DNA of 38,763 bases, taken from NCBI GenBank assembly GCA_023412745.1, contig JAEZBZ010000049.1:1-38763 (forward strand). The letters run 5' to 3'. The position numbers and the translations under genes are program-made. Within the stretch, counting starts at the first letter, position 1. The number at the start of each line of letters is the position of its first letter. Below the pieces are notes generated by a model. It was not told where the DNA came from. It did no database searches and saw only the letters and a list, made by a program, of their open reading frames with translations. Positions 22,910 through 31,786 of this stretch are shown here, piece after piece. The stretch is from Pseudomonadota bacterium. Its GTDB lineage: Bacteria > Pseudomonadota > Alphaproteobacteria > Rhizobiales > Hyphomicrobiaceae.

Positions 22910-23925
22910 CGCTCACCGTCGCGATCGCTGGGTGCGGATACTTCAGCCAGTTCCATCAGGACGCCTGGAGCCGCATGGATGACGTGACTGTCGTCGGCAT
23001 CGCGGATCGCGACCCGGCCAAGCGCGCCGCGGCCGCATCGCGGTTTGCGCAGGCCCGCGCCTACGACGACATCGCCACGATGCTGGATAAAACGCGGCCG
23101 CAGCTTCTCGATATCGTGACGCCGCCCGAGACACATCTGGAGATCGTACGCCTCGCAACGGCTCGCAACATCCCAATGATCTGCCAGAAGCCGCTGGCGC
23201 CGTCGTTCGATGAAGCCCTGGCCCTCGTTGAGGAAGCCGAGCGCTCCAAGACCATGCTGGCGGTGCACGAGAACTTCCGCTTCTTGCCGTGGTTTATGGA
23301 AACCGGGCGACTGATCGCGGCCGGCGCAGTCGGCCAGCCTCTGAATATCAACTTTCGCCTGCGACCCGGCGACGGTCAGGGGCCGGACGCCTATCTCTCA
23401 CGCCAGCCCTATTTCCAGAAAATGCCGCGCTTTCTCATCCATGAAACCGGCATCCATCTGATCGACGTATTCCGTTATTTGATGGGTGAAATAACCGGCG
23501 TTTTTGCCCGGTTGCGCAAAATAAACCCGGTCATCAAAGGCGAGGACGCGGGTTTCGTCATTTTCGATTTTGCTAGTGGCGCGGCAGGATTGTTCGACGG
23601 CAATCGCCATGTAGATCACCCAGCCAAGGATACGCGCATGACCAACGGAGTCATGCTCGTTGAGGGCACCGAAGGCGTGATCCGGCTGGACGGTTTCGGC
23701 AAACTGTTCGTGCGCCCGCGCGGTGCCGAGGAACGCGAACACGTCTATGCCTGGCAGGATCGCGGTTACGGCGGAGACTGCGTCTATTTCCAATGCCGCC
23801 ACGTGGTGGATCACATGATCGACGGCATCCCTCTGGTGAATTCGGGACGCGACTATCTGCGCAATCTCGCAATTCAGGAAGCAACCTATCGGTCTGCTGC
23901 GGAGGGCAGGTTCATTTCAGTTTAA
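22906..23925 (+). CDS. Gfo/Idh/MocA family oxidoreductase
   Basis: A 339-residue NAD(P)-dependent oxidoreductase. The N-terminal Rossmann domain begins AIAGCGYFSQFHQDAW and has the dinucleotide-ribose motif VVGIADRDPAKRAAA. The catalytic-lysine motif reads CQKPLAPS (Lys95), with Gln94 where EKP is usual. The C-terminal substrate domain has IHETGIHLIDVFRYLMG with His184 and Asp187, the family's catalytic pair. It is coupled to the preceding dehydrogenase by an ATGA overlap and is followed 55 bp later by a TRAP receptor, so both enzymes likely act on the same imported compound. Members act on sugars, inositols and hydroxy acids; the substrate here is unknown. Confidence 0.9.
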   Translation: MTLTVAIAGCGYFSQFHQDAWSRMDDVTVVGIADRDPAKRAAAASRFAQARAYDDIATMLDKTRPQLLDIVTPPETHLEIVRLATARNIPMICQKPLAPSFDEALALVEEAERSKTMLAVHENFRFLPWFMETGRLIAAGAVGQPLNINFRLRPGDGQGPDAYLSRQPYFQKMPRFLIHETGIHLIDVFRYLMGEITGVFARLRKINPVIKGEDAGFVIFDFASGAAGLFDGNRHVDHPAKDTRMTNGVMLVEGTEGVIRLDGFGKLFVRPRGAEEREHVYAWQDRGYGGDCVYFQCRHVVDHMIDGIPLVNSGRDYLRNLAIQEATYRSAAEGRFISV

Positions 23926-23980
23926 CCCCCAAAAGAACGGCAAAAGCCGCCTGATAATTTTACATTCCAAGGAGGAAACA

Positions 23981-24997
23981 ATGACCAATAGACGCAATCT
24001 GCTCAAAGGAACCGCGGCCGTCGGCGCCGGCCTCGCAATCACGGGGTTCCCATTTATCGCCCGCGCGCAGAACGCCAAGCTTCTGCGCTTCAGCCACACC
24101 GATACGTCGGTCGGCGCACGCCAACAAGCGGCGATGATGTTCGCGGACGCAGTCGCGAAGTACACCGAGGGTCGCTACAAAGTTCAAGTCTACCACTCGG
24201 GCCAGCTTGCCAACGATGCCAAGTCGCTCGATCAGCTCCAGCTCGGCGGGCTTGATTTCGCGGTCACCGGCGTCGTCACGTTCACTCCGCATGTGAAAGA
24301 CCTGTCGCTCGTCGCCTTGCCGTATCTCGCCGAGAACTACGAGCAGGGCTGGAAGCTGTACGACACGTCGAAGTTCATCAAGCAGCAGGCCGACCAGCTC
24401 CCCGCTAAGGGCATGCGCATCATCGGAAACTGGGAAGCCGGCTTCCGTAGCTTCACCACCAACTTCCCGCTCAACAGCCCGGAAGATGCCAAGGGCAAGA
24501 AGCTGCGCATCGCGCCGGTCGAAATGATCCGCTGGATCATGGAATCCATCGGCTTCTCGCCGGTCGTGCTGCCGGTCACGGAAGTCTATCTGGCCATTCA
24601 GCAGAACACCGTGTCCGGTCAGGAAAACCCCATCGACACGATTTTCTCGCAGCGATTCTATGAAGTGGCCAAGCACATCACGCTGTCGCAGCATGTCTAC
24701 TCACCGCTGTGGCTGGCGATGGGCGAACGCAGCTTCAAGGGCATGACGCCGGCGGATCAGGAAGCCGTATTCAAGGCGGCGAAGGAATCCGGCGACTGGA
24801 ACCGCAAAGAGGTGCGTGCCAACGACGATCGTCTGCTTGCGGAAATGACCGCGAAGGGATCAACGGTCTCCAAGCCCGACCTGGCCGTATGGCGCAAAGC
24901 CAGCGAAGGCGCCTATGACCGTGCACGCAAGGAGTTCGGCGCTGCGGCTGTGGACCAGATGCTCAAGGAAGCCGCCGATATCCGCAACGCGGGCTGA
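23981..24997 (+). CDS. dctP: TRAP solute receptor (DctP family)
   Basis: The periplasmic receptor of the second TRAP importer, 338 residues, with a Tat-type leader (MTNRRNLLKGTAAVGAGLAI, cleavage near IARAQ). DctP-family blocks include LRFSHTDTSVGARQQAAMMF, VYHSGQLANDAKSLDQLQLG, IIGNWEAGFRSFTTN, Arg176 in KGKKLRIAPVEM (the carboxylate clamp), and GQENPIDTIFSQRFYEVAKH. This is the C4-dicarboxylate/sugar-acid branch, distinct from the TakP-like receptor at 14275. A strong AGGAGG precedes the ATG. It is followed by its small and large permeases. The ligand is an organic acid, probably the substrate of the two upstream dehydrogenases. Confidence 0.94.
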   Translation: MTNRRNLLKGTAAVGAGLAITGFPFIARAQNAKLLRFSHTDTSVGARQQAAMMFADAVAKYTEGRYKVQVYHSGQLANDAKSLDQLQLGGLDFAVTGVVTFTPHVKDLSLVALPYLAENYEQGWKLYDTSKFIKQQADQLPAKGMRIIGNWEAGFRSFTTNFPLNSPEDAKGKKLRIAPVEMIRWIMESIGFSPVVLPVTEVYLAIQQNTVSGQENPIDTIFSQRFYEVAKHITLSQHVYSPLWLAMGERSFKGMTPADQEAVFKAAKESGDWNRKEVRANDDRLLAEMTAKGSTVSKPDLAVWRKASEGAYDRARKEFGAAAVDQMLKEAADIRNAG

Positions 24998-25027
24998 AAC
25001 GCCCGCTCGTTCAGGACATAGGTCACT

Positions 25028-25546
25028 ATGCTTCTTTACCGTCCCGGTCGGCCCGAGCCGACCGTTCTCCGGATTGTCGGCGACGCCGTGGACATTGCCG
25101 TCACGGTACTCGCCGCCATGCTTCTCGTGGTGATGATCGCCAACGTCGCGGCGCGTGTCGCGCTGAATGCGGACATTGCCTGGAATACGGAGTTCGGCGA
25201 GTTCGTGCTGTTGTGGGCAACCTTTCTGGGCGGCGCTTCTGCCGCCCGGAGAGGCGCTCACATGCGCATCACGGAGTTCATTGAGTCGTTCCCGGAAAAG
25301 CTGAGAATGACGGCCGAGGTCGCCACCAGGCTCGGCGTGATCGTGCTACTCGGCTTCCTCATCTGGTACGGGCTCAGCATCACGGATGCTGCCATGGGCC
25401 AGGAACTCACCGTGCTGCACATTCCGATGGGCCTGCAATACCTGGCGATGCCAGTCGGCTCCGGATTAGCGCTGCTATTCGTTATTTACGAACTCTATCT
25501 GCTGGTGCGGCGCGAGCCGATTCCGCAAGAGACATTCACGGACTGA
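25028..25546 (+). CDS. dctQ: TRAP transporter small permease (DctQ family)
   Basis: A 172-residue, four-helix membrane subunit. Helices are visible near AVDIAVTVLAAMLLVVMIAN, EFVLLWATFLGGASAARRGA, ATRLGVIVLLGFLIWYGLSI and AMPVGSGLALLFVIYELYLL; the loop AHMRITEF after helix two is the usual DctQ feature. It lies 30 bp after the receptor gene and 3 bp before the large permease, so the three form one transporter unit that works with DctM in the inner membrane. Confidence 0.9.
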   Translation: MLLYRPGRPEPTVLRIVGDAVDIAVTVLAAMLLVVMIANVAARVALNADIAWNTEFGEFVLLWATFLGGASAARRGAHMRITEFIESFPEKLRMTAEVATRLGVIVLLGFLIWYGLSITDAAMGQELTVLHIPMGLQYLAMPVGSGLALLFVIYELYLLVRREPIPQETFTD

Positions 25547-25549
25547 CAC

Positions 25550-26842
25550 ATGGTACTTGCCGTCATCTGTCTGCTGTTTTTCGCGATGGCCTTGCTGGGC
25601 ATGCCCTTGGTCTGGGCGTTGTTGCTGACGACCATCAGCACGATCTGGATTTTCGGCCAAGGCTATCCGCTCGAAGCGATTTTCCTCTCCTATATCTCCA
25701 GCGTCGAACCGTTACATCTCGCCGCCATCCCGCTGTTCATCTTCACTGGTGAATTGATCACGCACGGTGGCGTCGGCAAACGCCTGATCGACTTCGCCCG
25801 TTCATTGCTGGCGTTCATGCCGGGCGGACTCGGCGTCGTCACGGTTTCGGCCTGCACGATGTTCGGCTCGGTATCGGGATCGGCGGTCGCGGATTCCGCG
25901 GCGATCGGCTCGATCATGGTGCCCCGCATGGCCGAGCGCGGCTATCCGCGCGCCTTCGCCGGCGCGCTGATTGCAGTCGCCGGCACCATCGGCGTGCTGA
26001 TGCCGTTGTCCGTGCCTCTTCTGGTTTACGGCTTCGTCGGTAACGTCTCGATCCGTGAATTGCTGGTTTCCGGCGTGTTTCCCGCATTCACGCTGGCCTT
26101 CGCGCTCATCCTGTTCTGCATGTGGAAGGGCCGGAAACTTGGCTGCGACCTGGGCGGCGAGGTGCCCAAGAAAAGCGAGATCTGGCGCAGCTTCCTGGCC
26201 ATTCTGCCCGCGTCAGGCATGCCGGTGGTCATTCTCGGCGGTATCATCAGCGGCGTCTTCACGCCGACCGAGGCGGCGTCCGTTGCGGTTTTTTATGGGT
26301 TGATCCTGGCGCTGTTCGTCTATCGTGAGGTGAAGCCCAGCCAGATCCCCGGCATGCTGCTGCAGTCTTTCCGCACCAGTGCAGTGGTGATGCTGGTGGT
26401 TGGCGCGACCGGCGCACTGTCGTGGCTGATCACGGTGGAGCAGGTGCCGGCCAACCTTGCCACTGCCATTATGGAAATTGCCGAGAATAAATACGTGTTC
26501 CTGCTTTTGTTGAACGTCGCCCTGATCCTGGTCGGCATCTTCCTGGAACCGCTGCCATCTTTGATGCTGACCGCGCCGCTGTTCATTCCGACCGCAAAAG
26601 CATTCGGCATAGATCCGGTGCACCTGGGGCTGGTGATGGTGTTCAACCTGGTGATCGGCCTTTACACGCCGCCGGTAGGAGGAACGCTGTTTGTGGCGGC
26701 CAAGATCGCGCGAGTCGGCATGGTAGCGATATCGCGGGAACTGATCCCGATGTTCGCGATCGCGCTGTTCGTACTGCTAGTGGTGACCTACGTGGAGGCA
26801 ATCCCGATGTCGCTCGTCTGGTTCATGCGCAGCCTTTACTAG
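25550..26842 (+). CDS. dctM: TRAP transporter large permease (DctM family)
   Basis: A 430-residue membrane subunit with 12 or more helices, the shorter and most common DctM type. Family blocks are present: PLFIFTGELITHGGVGKRLI, VTVSACTMFGSVSGSAVADS, IGSIMVPRMAERGYPRAFAG, IGVLMPLSVPLLVYGFVGNV, FTPTEAASVAVFYGLILALF, MLTAPLFIPTAKAFGIDPVH and YTPPVGGTLFVAAKIA. It is the last gene of the gntR-dehydrogenase-oxidoreductase-TRAP operon and is followed after 14 bp by a strong bidirectional terminator. Confidence 0.93.
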   Translation: MVLAVICLLFFAMALLGMPLVWALLLTTISTIWIFGQGYPLEAIFLSYISSVEPLHLAAIPLFIFTGELITHGGVGKRLIDFARSLLAFMPGGLGVVTVSACTMFGSVSGSAVADSAAIGSIMVPRMAERGYPRAFAGALIAVAGTIGVLMPLSVPLLVYGFVGNVSIRELLVSGVFPAFTLAFALILFCMWKGRKLGCDLGGEVPKKSEIWRSFLAILPASGMPVVILGGIISGVFTPTEAASVAVFYGLILALFVYREVKPSQIPGMLLQSFRTSAVVMLVVGATGALSWLITVEQVPANLATAIMEIAENKYVFLLLLNVALILVGIFLEPLPSLMLTAPLFIPTAKAFGIDPVHLGLVMVFNLVIGLYTPPVGGTLFVAAKIARVGMVAISRELIPMFAIALFVLLVVTYVEAIPMSLVWFMRSLY

Positions 26843-26856
26843 GCGCACGAAATGAA

Positions 26857-26883
26857 AAAAGGCCGCGAAAATCGCGGCCTTTT
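26857..26883. terminator. Bidirectional intrinsic terminator
   Basis: A perfect 12-bp stem (AAAAGGCCGCGA with its complement at 26872-26883) and a 3-nt AAA loop. The A run on one side and the T run on the other make it work for both the plus-strand TRAP operon and the minus-strand enoyl-CoA hydratase that converges on it. Confidence 0.9.
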
Positions 26884-26902
26884 CTTATCACTGGATCGCT
26901 GC

Positions 26903-27670
26903 TCAACGTTTGAAGGTCGCTTCGCGCTTTTCGCTGAAGGCCTTGATGCCTTCCATGTGATCACCGGCCGAAAAGCACAGCGTGTTCATCTCGTTCTCGT
27001 AGACGAGCCCCGCCGGCAGCGAAGAGTTAAGCGCCATGCGCACCGCCGCCTTGACCGACTCGACCGCGACCGGGCTGAAACCGGCGAGCTTGTTGCAGAA
27101 CGCGCGCGCCTCATCGAGCAGCTTGTCGTCGTCGACCAGAACCTCCGCGATACCCAGCTTGTAGGCCTCCTCCGCGTCGATCGGATCGCCGGAAAGCAGC
27201 AGACGCATCGCTTGTCCGTAGCCGATCAGGCGCGGCAGCATCTGCGAAGCGCCACCGCCGCCGACCCAGCCGCGCACGACTTCCGGAAAGCCGTATTTCG
27301 CGTTACGCGCCATGAAGCGGACGTCAGCCGACAGCGCCATTTCCGCGCCGCCGCCGAGCACCCAGCCGTGAAGCGCCGCGACCACCGGCTTGCGGATGTT
27401 ACGTACTACCGTTGCGTATTCGATGCGGTTGCGGAACTTCCACGCGGTCGGATATTCACCAAGCGCCTTGATATCGCTGCCGGCACAGAATGCATGCTCG
27501 CCGGCGCCGCGCAGCAGGATAGCGCGGACGTCGGGGTCGCGATCCACCTGGCGGCAAATGTCTTCCAGCCGGGCCGCCATCTCCGGCGTCACGGCATTTC
27601 GCTTGGCGGGCCGGTTCAGGACGATTTCGGCGACGTGGCCGTTTTTCTCGAGAAGGACGTGTTCTTCCAT
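26903..27670 (-). CDS. Enoyl-CoA hydratase/isomerase family protein
   Basis: A 255-residue crotonase-fold protein. The oxyanion-hole segments are HAFCAGSDIKALGEYP (59-74) and LHGWVLGGGAEMALSADVRF (100-119); the two hydratase glutamates are present, Glu110 and Glu130 (YGFPEVVRGWVGGGGASQML). The ATG at 27670 has GGAG upstream. It starts 21 bp after the stop of the ABC ATPase gene on the same strand, so it is the last gene of the Dpp-type operon, and a terminator follows. It shares only family features with the hydratase at 16426. Its presence suggests that the imported compound, or its product, becomes a CoA ester. Confidence 0.91.
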   Translation of the reverse strand: MEEHVLLEKNGHVAEIVLNRPAKRNAVTPEMAARLEDICRQVDRDPDVRAILLRGAGEHAFCAGSDIKALGEYPTAWKFRNRIEYATVVRNIRKPVVAALHGWVLGGGAEMALSADVRFMARNAKYGFPEVVRGWVGGGGASQMLPRLIGYGQAMRLLLSGDPIDAEEAYKLGIAEVLVDDDKLLDEARAFCNKLAGFSPVAVESVKAAVRMALNSSLPAGLVYENEMNTLCFSAGDHMEGIKAFSEKREATFKR

Positions 27671-27691
27671 GACTTTATCTCCGTAGCCGGT

Positions 27692-29794
27692 CTAGAGGGG
27701 AAGCTGGCCGGCAAAATGACAGGCCGCGTGCTGACCCGGGGCATGCTCGATGAGCGGTGGCACCTGTTCGGCACAGATTTCTTTTGCGAACGGGCAGCGG
27801 GTCCGGAAGCGGCAGCCCGTTGGTGGGCTGATCGAGCTTGGCGGCTCGCCGCCCAACTGCAGATGCTGACGATTGCGCTCAGCCGCGACGTCCGGAATCG
27901 GAACCGCGGATGTCAGATAGCGCGTGTAAGGATGCAACGGCCGCTGGAAGATCGCATCCGAGGAAGCGATTTCCATGATGCGACCCAGATACAGCACGAC
28001 CACGCGATCCGAGAACTGGCGCACCACAGCCAGATCATGCGCGATGAACAGGTAGGTCAGCCCCAGCCGCTCCTGCAGATCGAGCATCAGGTTGAGAACC
28101 TGCGCCTGGATGTTCACGTCGAGCGCCGAAACCGGCTCGTCGGCGACGATGAAGTCAGGCTGCAGGGCCAGCGCGCGCGCGATCGAAACACGCTGCCGCT
28201 GGCCACCTGAGAACTGGTGCGGGAAACGCTCGCCCCATCTCGGATTGAGCCCCACGGTGTTCATCAGATCCGCCACGCGATCATTCATTTCGGCAGTAGA
28301 TGTCGTGATGCCGTGGAACTGCAGCGGCTCGCCGAGGATCTGCTTGATCGTCATGCGCGGATTGAGCGACGAGAACGGATCCTGGAACACCATCTGCATG
28401 CGGCGCCGGATCGGGCGGATCTGGCCGGACGACGCCTGGGCGATATCCTCGCCGTCGAAATTCACCTCGCCGCTATCGGGGCGATGAATACGCACGATGA
28501 CGCGCGCCAACGTCGACTTTCCGCAACCCGACTCACCGACGAGGCCGACGGTTTCGCCGCGTCCGACATCGAAGTTGATGTCATCCAGCGCATGAACCAC
28601 GCGCTGCGGTTGGAAGAAGCCGGTTTTCGGCAGCGGGAAGTGTTTAACGACATTGCGTACGGTCAGGATCTTGTCGCCCTTGCCAGCCTTGGCAAGATGC
28701 TCCTTGGCCGGCGTAGCGGGCTCGGCTGCCACCGTCTTCGCCGCCAGCGCCTTCGCCACCTCGGCCCGCTTCGGCAGCGTTTCGCCGGCTTGCGTCACCC
28801 AACAGCGCGCCTTACGGCCCGGCGCCACCTCATCCAGCATCGGATGCTCGTCGCACTTGGCGATGCGAAACGGGCAGCGCGGCGCGAACCGGCAGCCCTT
28901 CGGCACGTTCAACAGATCCGGCGGCTGGCCCTCGATGGTCAGCAGACGCCGGTTCGCCGTAGTTTCCTGATCGATGCGCGGGACGGCGTTGATCAGCGCC
29001 CAGGTATACGGATGCCGCGGATCGGACAGCAGATCCTCGGTCAGCCCTTCCTCGACCACCTCGCCGGCGTACATGACCAGCGTGCGCGTACACACACGCG
29101 CGATCACGCCGAGATCATGGCTGATCAGAATGACAGCCGTGCCGAAGTCTCTATTCAGTTCCTGTAGCAGATCGAGAATCTGCGCCTGGATGGTAACGTC
29201 CAGCGCCGTGGTTGGCTCGTCGGCGATGAGCAATGAAGGTTCGTTACTCATGCCGAGCGCCAGCATCACGCGCTGCCGCATGCCGCCCGAGAATTGGTGA
29301 GGATAGCTTTCGACCGCGCGTTCAGGTGCCGTCACTCCCATGCGACCGAGCAGAGTGACCGAGCGCTTTCCGGCCTGTTCCTCATTGTATTTGCCGTGCA
29401 CCACCATCGATTCGGTGAGCTGCTTGGCAATCTTGAGAACCGGATTGAGCGAGGTCATCGAATCCTGGAAGACCATCGCCATGCCGCTGCCGCGGAGCTT
29501 GCGCCGTTCCTCCGGATTGGCGCCGAGAACCTCCTTGCCCTGGAAGCGGATTTCGCCACCGACGATACGGGCCGGCTGTTCGAGAAGCTGCATGAGCGAC
29601 AGCGCGGTGACGCTCTTGCCCGATCCCGACTCACCGACGATGCCGATGGTTTCGCCGGCGCCCAGCGTGAAGCTCACGCCGTCAACCGCGCGGACTTCGC
29701 CGTCATCGGTAAAGAAATGCGTGCGCAGGTCGCGAACATCTAGGACCGGCGTTTGCGGCTTATCTGTACTGGTGCTTCTCACGGGATCACTCAT
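27692..29794 (-). CDS. Fused peptide-type ABC ATPase (DppD-DppF)
   Basis: A 700-residue cytosolic ATPase with two complete ABC domains. Domain 1 has Walker A at 54-61 (GESGSGKS), signature FSGGMRQRV at 168, Walker B LLIADE at 188-193 and an oligopeptide C-terminal domain with four cysteines (301, 307, 314, 331). An Ala/Lys-rich linker (about 334-375) leads to domain 2, with Walker A at 420-427 (GESGCGKS), FSGGQRQRV at 528, Walker B FIVADE at 548-553 and a second cysteine domain. In E. coli these are separate subunits; the fusion is common in Rhizobiales and gives one ATPase chain per transporter. The ATG at 29794 overlaps the permease stop (ATGA). Confidence 0.93.
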   Translation of the reverse strand: MSDPVRSTSTDKPQTPVLDVRDLRTHFFTDDGEVRAVDGVSFTLGAGETIGIVGESGSGKSVTALSLMQLLEQPARIVGGEIRFQGKEVLGANPEERRKLRGSGMAMVFQDSMTSLNPVLKIAKQLTESMVVHGKYNEEQAGKRSVTLLGRMGVTAPERAVESYPHQFSGGMRQRVMLALGMSNEPSLLIADEPTTALDVTIQAQILDLLQELNRDFGTAVILISHDLGVIARVCTRTLVMYAGEVVEEGLTEDLLSDPRHPYTWALINAVPRIDQETTANRRLLTIEGQPPDLLNVPKGCRFAPRCPFRIAKCDEHPMLDEVAPGRKARCWVTQAGETLPKRAEVAKALAAKTVAAEPATPAKEHLAKAGKGDKILTVRNVVKHFPLPKTGFFQPQRVVHALDDINFDVGRGETVGLVGESGCGKSTLARVIVRIHRPDSGEVNFDGEDIAQASSGQIRPIRRRMQMVFQDPFSSLNPRMTIKQILGEPLQFHGITTSTAEMNDRVADLMNTVGLNPRWGERFPHQFSGGQRQRVSIARALALQPDFIVADEPVSALDVNIQAQVLNLMLDLQERLGLTYLFIAHDLAVVRQFSDRVVVLYLGRIMEIASSDAIFQRPLHPYTRYLTSAVPIPDVAAERNRQHLQLGGEPPSSISPPTGCRFRTRCPFAKEICAEQVPPLIEHAPGQHAACHFAGQLPL

Positions 29795-30672
29795 CTCTGC
29801 CGTGCCTTCGGATCCAGCCAATCGCGGACGCCGTCACCGAGGAAGTTGAAGCCGACGACCACCGTCAGGATGGCCACACCAGGGAAAACCGCGACCCACC
29901 ACTGCGCCACGAGTTCGCGGCCTTCGGCAACCATCGACCCCCATTCGGCGACCGGCGGCACAACGCCGAGGCCGAGGAACGACAGGCCAGCAAAGGTCAG
30001 GATTGCGGTGCCGAGATCGAGCGTCAAAAGCACGATCAACGGGCCAAGGGAATTTGGCAGGATGTGCCGGAACAGGATACGCGCCGGACTGAGGCCGAGC
30101 ACTGTCGCCGCTTCCACATACTCCTGAGACCGTTGCACCATCACGAGGCTGTGCGCCAGTCGCGCGAACTTCGGCCACCACACGACGAGCATGGCGATGA
30201 TGGTGTTCGTCGTTCCGATGCCGAGCGCCGCGGCGATGGCCAGCGCCAGGATGATAGGCGGAAAGCACAGCACCAGATCGGTCATGCGCATCAGGATTTC
30301 TTCGACACGTCCCTGCGCGTATGCCGCGACACCGCCGACGATGATGCCGAAAATTCCGCCAGCAATCACGACAACGAAGCCTGCCAGCAACGAAATGCGC
30401 GCGCCGTAAATCAATCGCGTCAACACATCCCGGCCGAGCGTGTCGGTGCCGAGCCAATGTTCCCAAGACGGCGCCAGAAGCCGGTTAGACACGTTAACGG
30501 CATAGGGATCGTAGGGTGTTACCAGTGGCGCAAACACTGCCAGCAGAATCCACAGCAGAACGATGAACGCGCCGAGCGCCGCGAGGCCATAACGCCGACG
30601 CCAACGCTGCGCCTTGGTCGGAACCGGCTGCACCTTGTGCCGCACGCCGACTGCGGGAGACTCTACGGTCAT
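29791..30672 (-). CDS. dppC: ABC transporter permease, DppC type
   Basis: A 293-residue inner-membrane permease with the N-terminal helix and extended region typical of DppC/OppC (about residues 27-75: LAALGAFIVLLWILLAVFAP, TPYDPYAVNVSNRLLAPSWE, GTDTLGRDVLTRLIYGARIS), followed by five core helices. The ATPase-docking EAA loop is YVEAATVLGLSPARILFRHI at about residue 183. Its start overlaps the dppB stop by four bases (30669-30672) and its stop overlaps the ATPase start, so the three are translationally coupled. It forms the membrane channel with DppB. Confidence 0.92.
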   Translation of the reverse strand: MTVESPAVGVRHKVQPVPTKAQRWRRRYGLAALGAFIVLLWILLAVFAPLVTPYDPYAVNVSNRLLAPSWEHWLGTDTLGRDVLTRLIYGARISLLAGFVVVIAGGIFGIIVGGVAAYAQGRVEEILMRMTDLVLCFPPIILALAIAAALGIGTTNTIIAMLVVWWPKFARLAHSLVMVQRSQEYVEAATVLGLSPARILFRHILPNSLGPLIVLLTLDLGTAILTFAGLSFLGLGVVPPVAEWGSMVAEGRELVAQWWVAVFPGVAILTVVVGFNFLGDGVRDWLDPKARQR

Positions 30673-31679
30673 TTCGTCACCCGCGGATCAAGGAGCGCGT
30701 AGCTCAGGTCAACGAGGAGATTCACCAGCAGGTAAACCAGCGCGACGATCAGCGTGATCCCCATGATTGCGGGAAGATCGAGCGTCACTGCGCTGCGGAA
30801 CGTGTATCTGCCCAGGCCCGGCCAGGAGAAAATCGTCTCCGTCATCACAGCGCCAGCCAGAAGCTGGGCGTAGGCAAGACCGCCCAGCGTAACGACTGGG
30901 ATCAGGGCGTTCGGCAAAACGTGCCCCATGATCACGCGATACTGCGTCAGACCCTTGGCGCGGGCAACGCGCACGTAATCCTGTTGGATGCTTTCCAGCA
31001 TGCTGGCGCGGGTTGTGCGCGTAATGATGCCGAGTGTCGCCGCTGCCAGAACGATGGACGGCAGCACCAGATGCGCGGCGGCATCCTTGAACGTCGCCCA
31101 ATCGCCGGCCAGCAAGGTATCGACCAGCATCAGGCCGGTAACGGTCGGCGGCGGAAACGCGATCGGATCGAGCCGGCCAGGACCAGGCGCGATCTGGAGA
31201 CCGCCGTAGAAGAGCGCCAGCACGACGAACGCCAGCCAGAAGGTCGGCGCCGACACACCGATAAGCGACACGACACGGGCTACGTTGTCGATCCAGCTAT
31301 CGCGCCATACCGCGGCAACGATGCCAAGAGGAATACCGATCAGCAGAGATAGCAGGAAACTGATCGTCGCCAGCTCAAGCGTTGCGGGGGCATACGCCGC
31401 GATATCATCCAGAACCGGCCGCTGAGATGCGATCGACAGCCCGAGATCGCCCTGGAAAAGCCCGGTCAGGAATATCCAGTATCGATGCCAGAATGGCAGA
31501 TCGAGGCCGTAGCGTGCGCGCCATTCAGCAACCACGACGGGGTCGGACGCTGCAATGTCGCCGAGCTGAGCCAGGACCGGATCGCCCGGCACGAAATTGC
31601 CGATTGAGAAGATCACCAAAGTCGCCAAAAGCGCCAGGATGACCGTAAGGACCAGACGAGAGACGATGTATCTAGACAT
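30669..31679 (-). CDS. dppB: ABC transporter permease, DppB type
   Basis: A 336-residue inner-membrane permease. The family opening (RYIVSRLVLTVILALLATLV, FVPGDPVLAQLG) is followed by the periplasmic region and five core helices. The EAA loop reads YVRVARAKGLTQYRVIMGHV, followed by LPNALIPVVTLGGL. The conserved FSWPGLGRYTFRSAVTLDLP is present near the C-terminus. ATG 31679 is the first start with the right family N-terminus, though the ribosome site is weak. It begins 107 bp after the SDR gene on the same strand. The window's only possible receptor for it is the DppA-like protein at 32704. Confidence 0.92.
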   Translation of the reverse strand: MSRYIVSRLVLTVILALLATLVIFSIGNFVPGDPVLAQLGDIAASDPVVVAEWRARYGLDLPFWHRYWIFLTGLFQGDLGLSIASQRPVLDDIAAYAPATLELATISFLLSLLIGIPLGIVAAVWRDSWIDNVARVVSLIGVSAPTFWLAFVVLALFYGGLQIAPGPGRLDPIAFPPPTVTGLMLVDTLLAGDWATFKDAAAHLVLPSIVLAAATLGIITRTTRASMLESIQQDYVRVARAKGLTQYRVIMGHVLPNALIPVVTLGGLAYAQLLAGAVMTETIFSWPGLGRYTFRSAVTLDLPAIMGITLIVALVYLLVNLLVDLSYALLDPRVTK

Positions 31680-31786
31680 GAACTAGCTGCTGCCGCTTTT
31701 TTGAATTTCTGTGCCAGCTGACGGATAAGCGCCGCTGACTGTGCGGTGTGGACGGATTGGAAAATACATATGGTTCGTCGCAAGCT

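Noticed and set aside
26852..28210. 452-codon plus-strand open frame opposite the hydratase and ABC ATPase
   Set aside because: It crosses a terminator and two clear genes on the other strand; composition is that of an antisense shadow.
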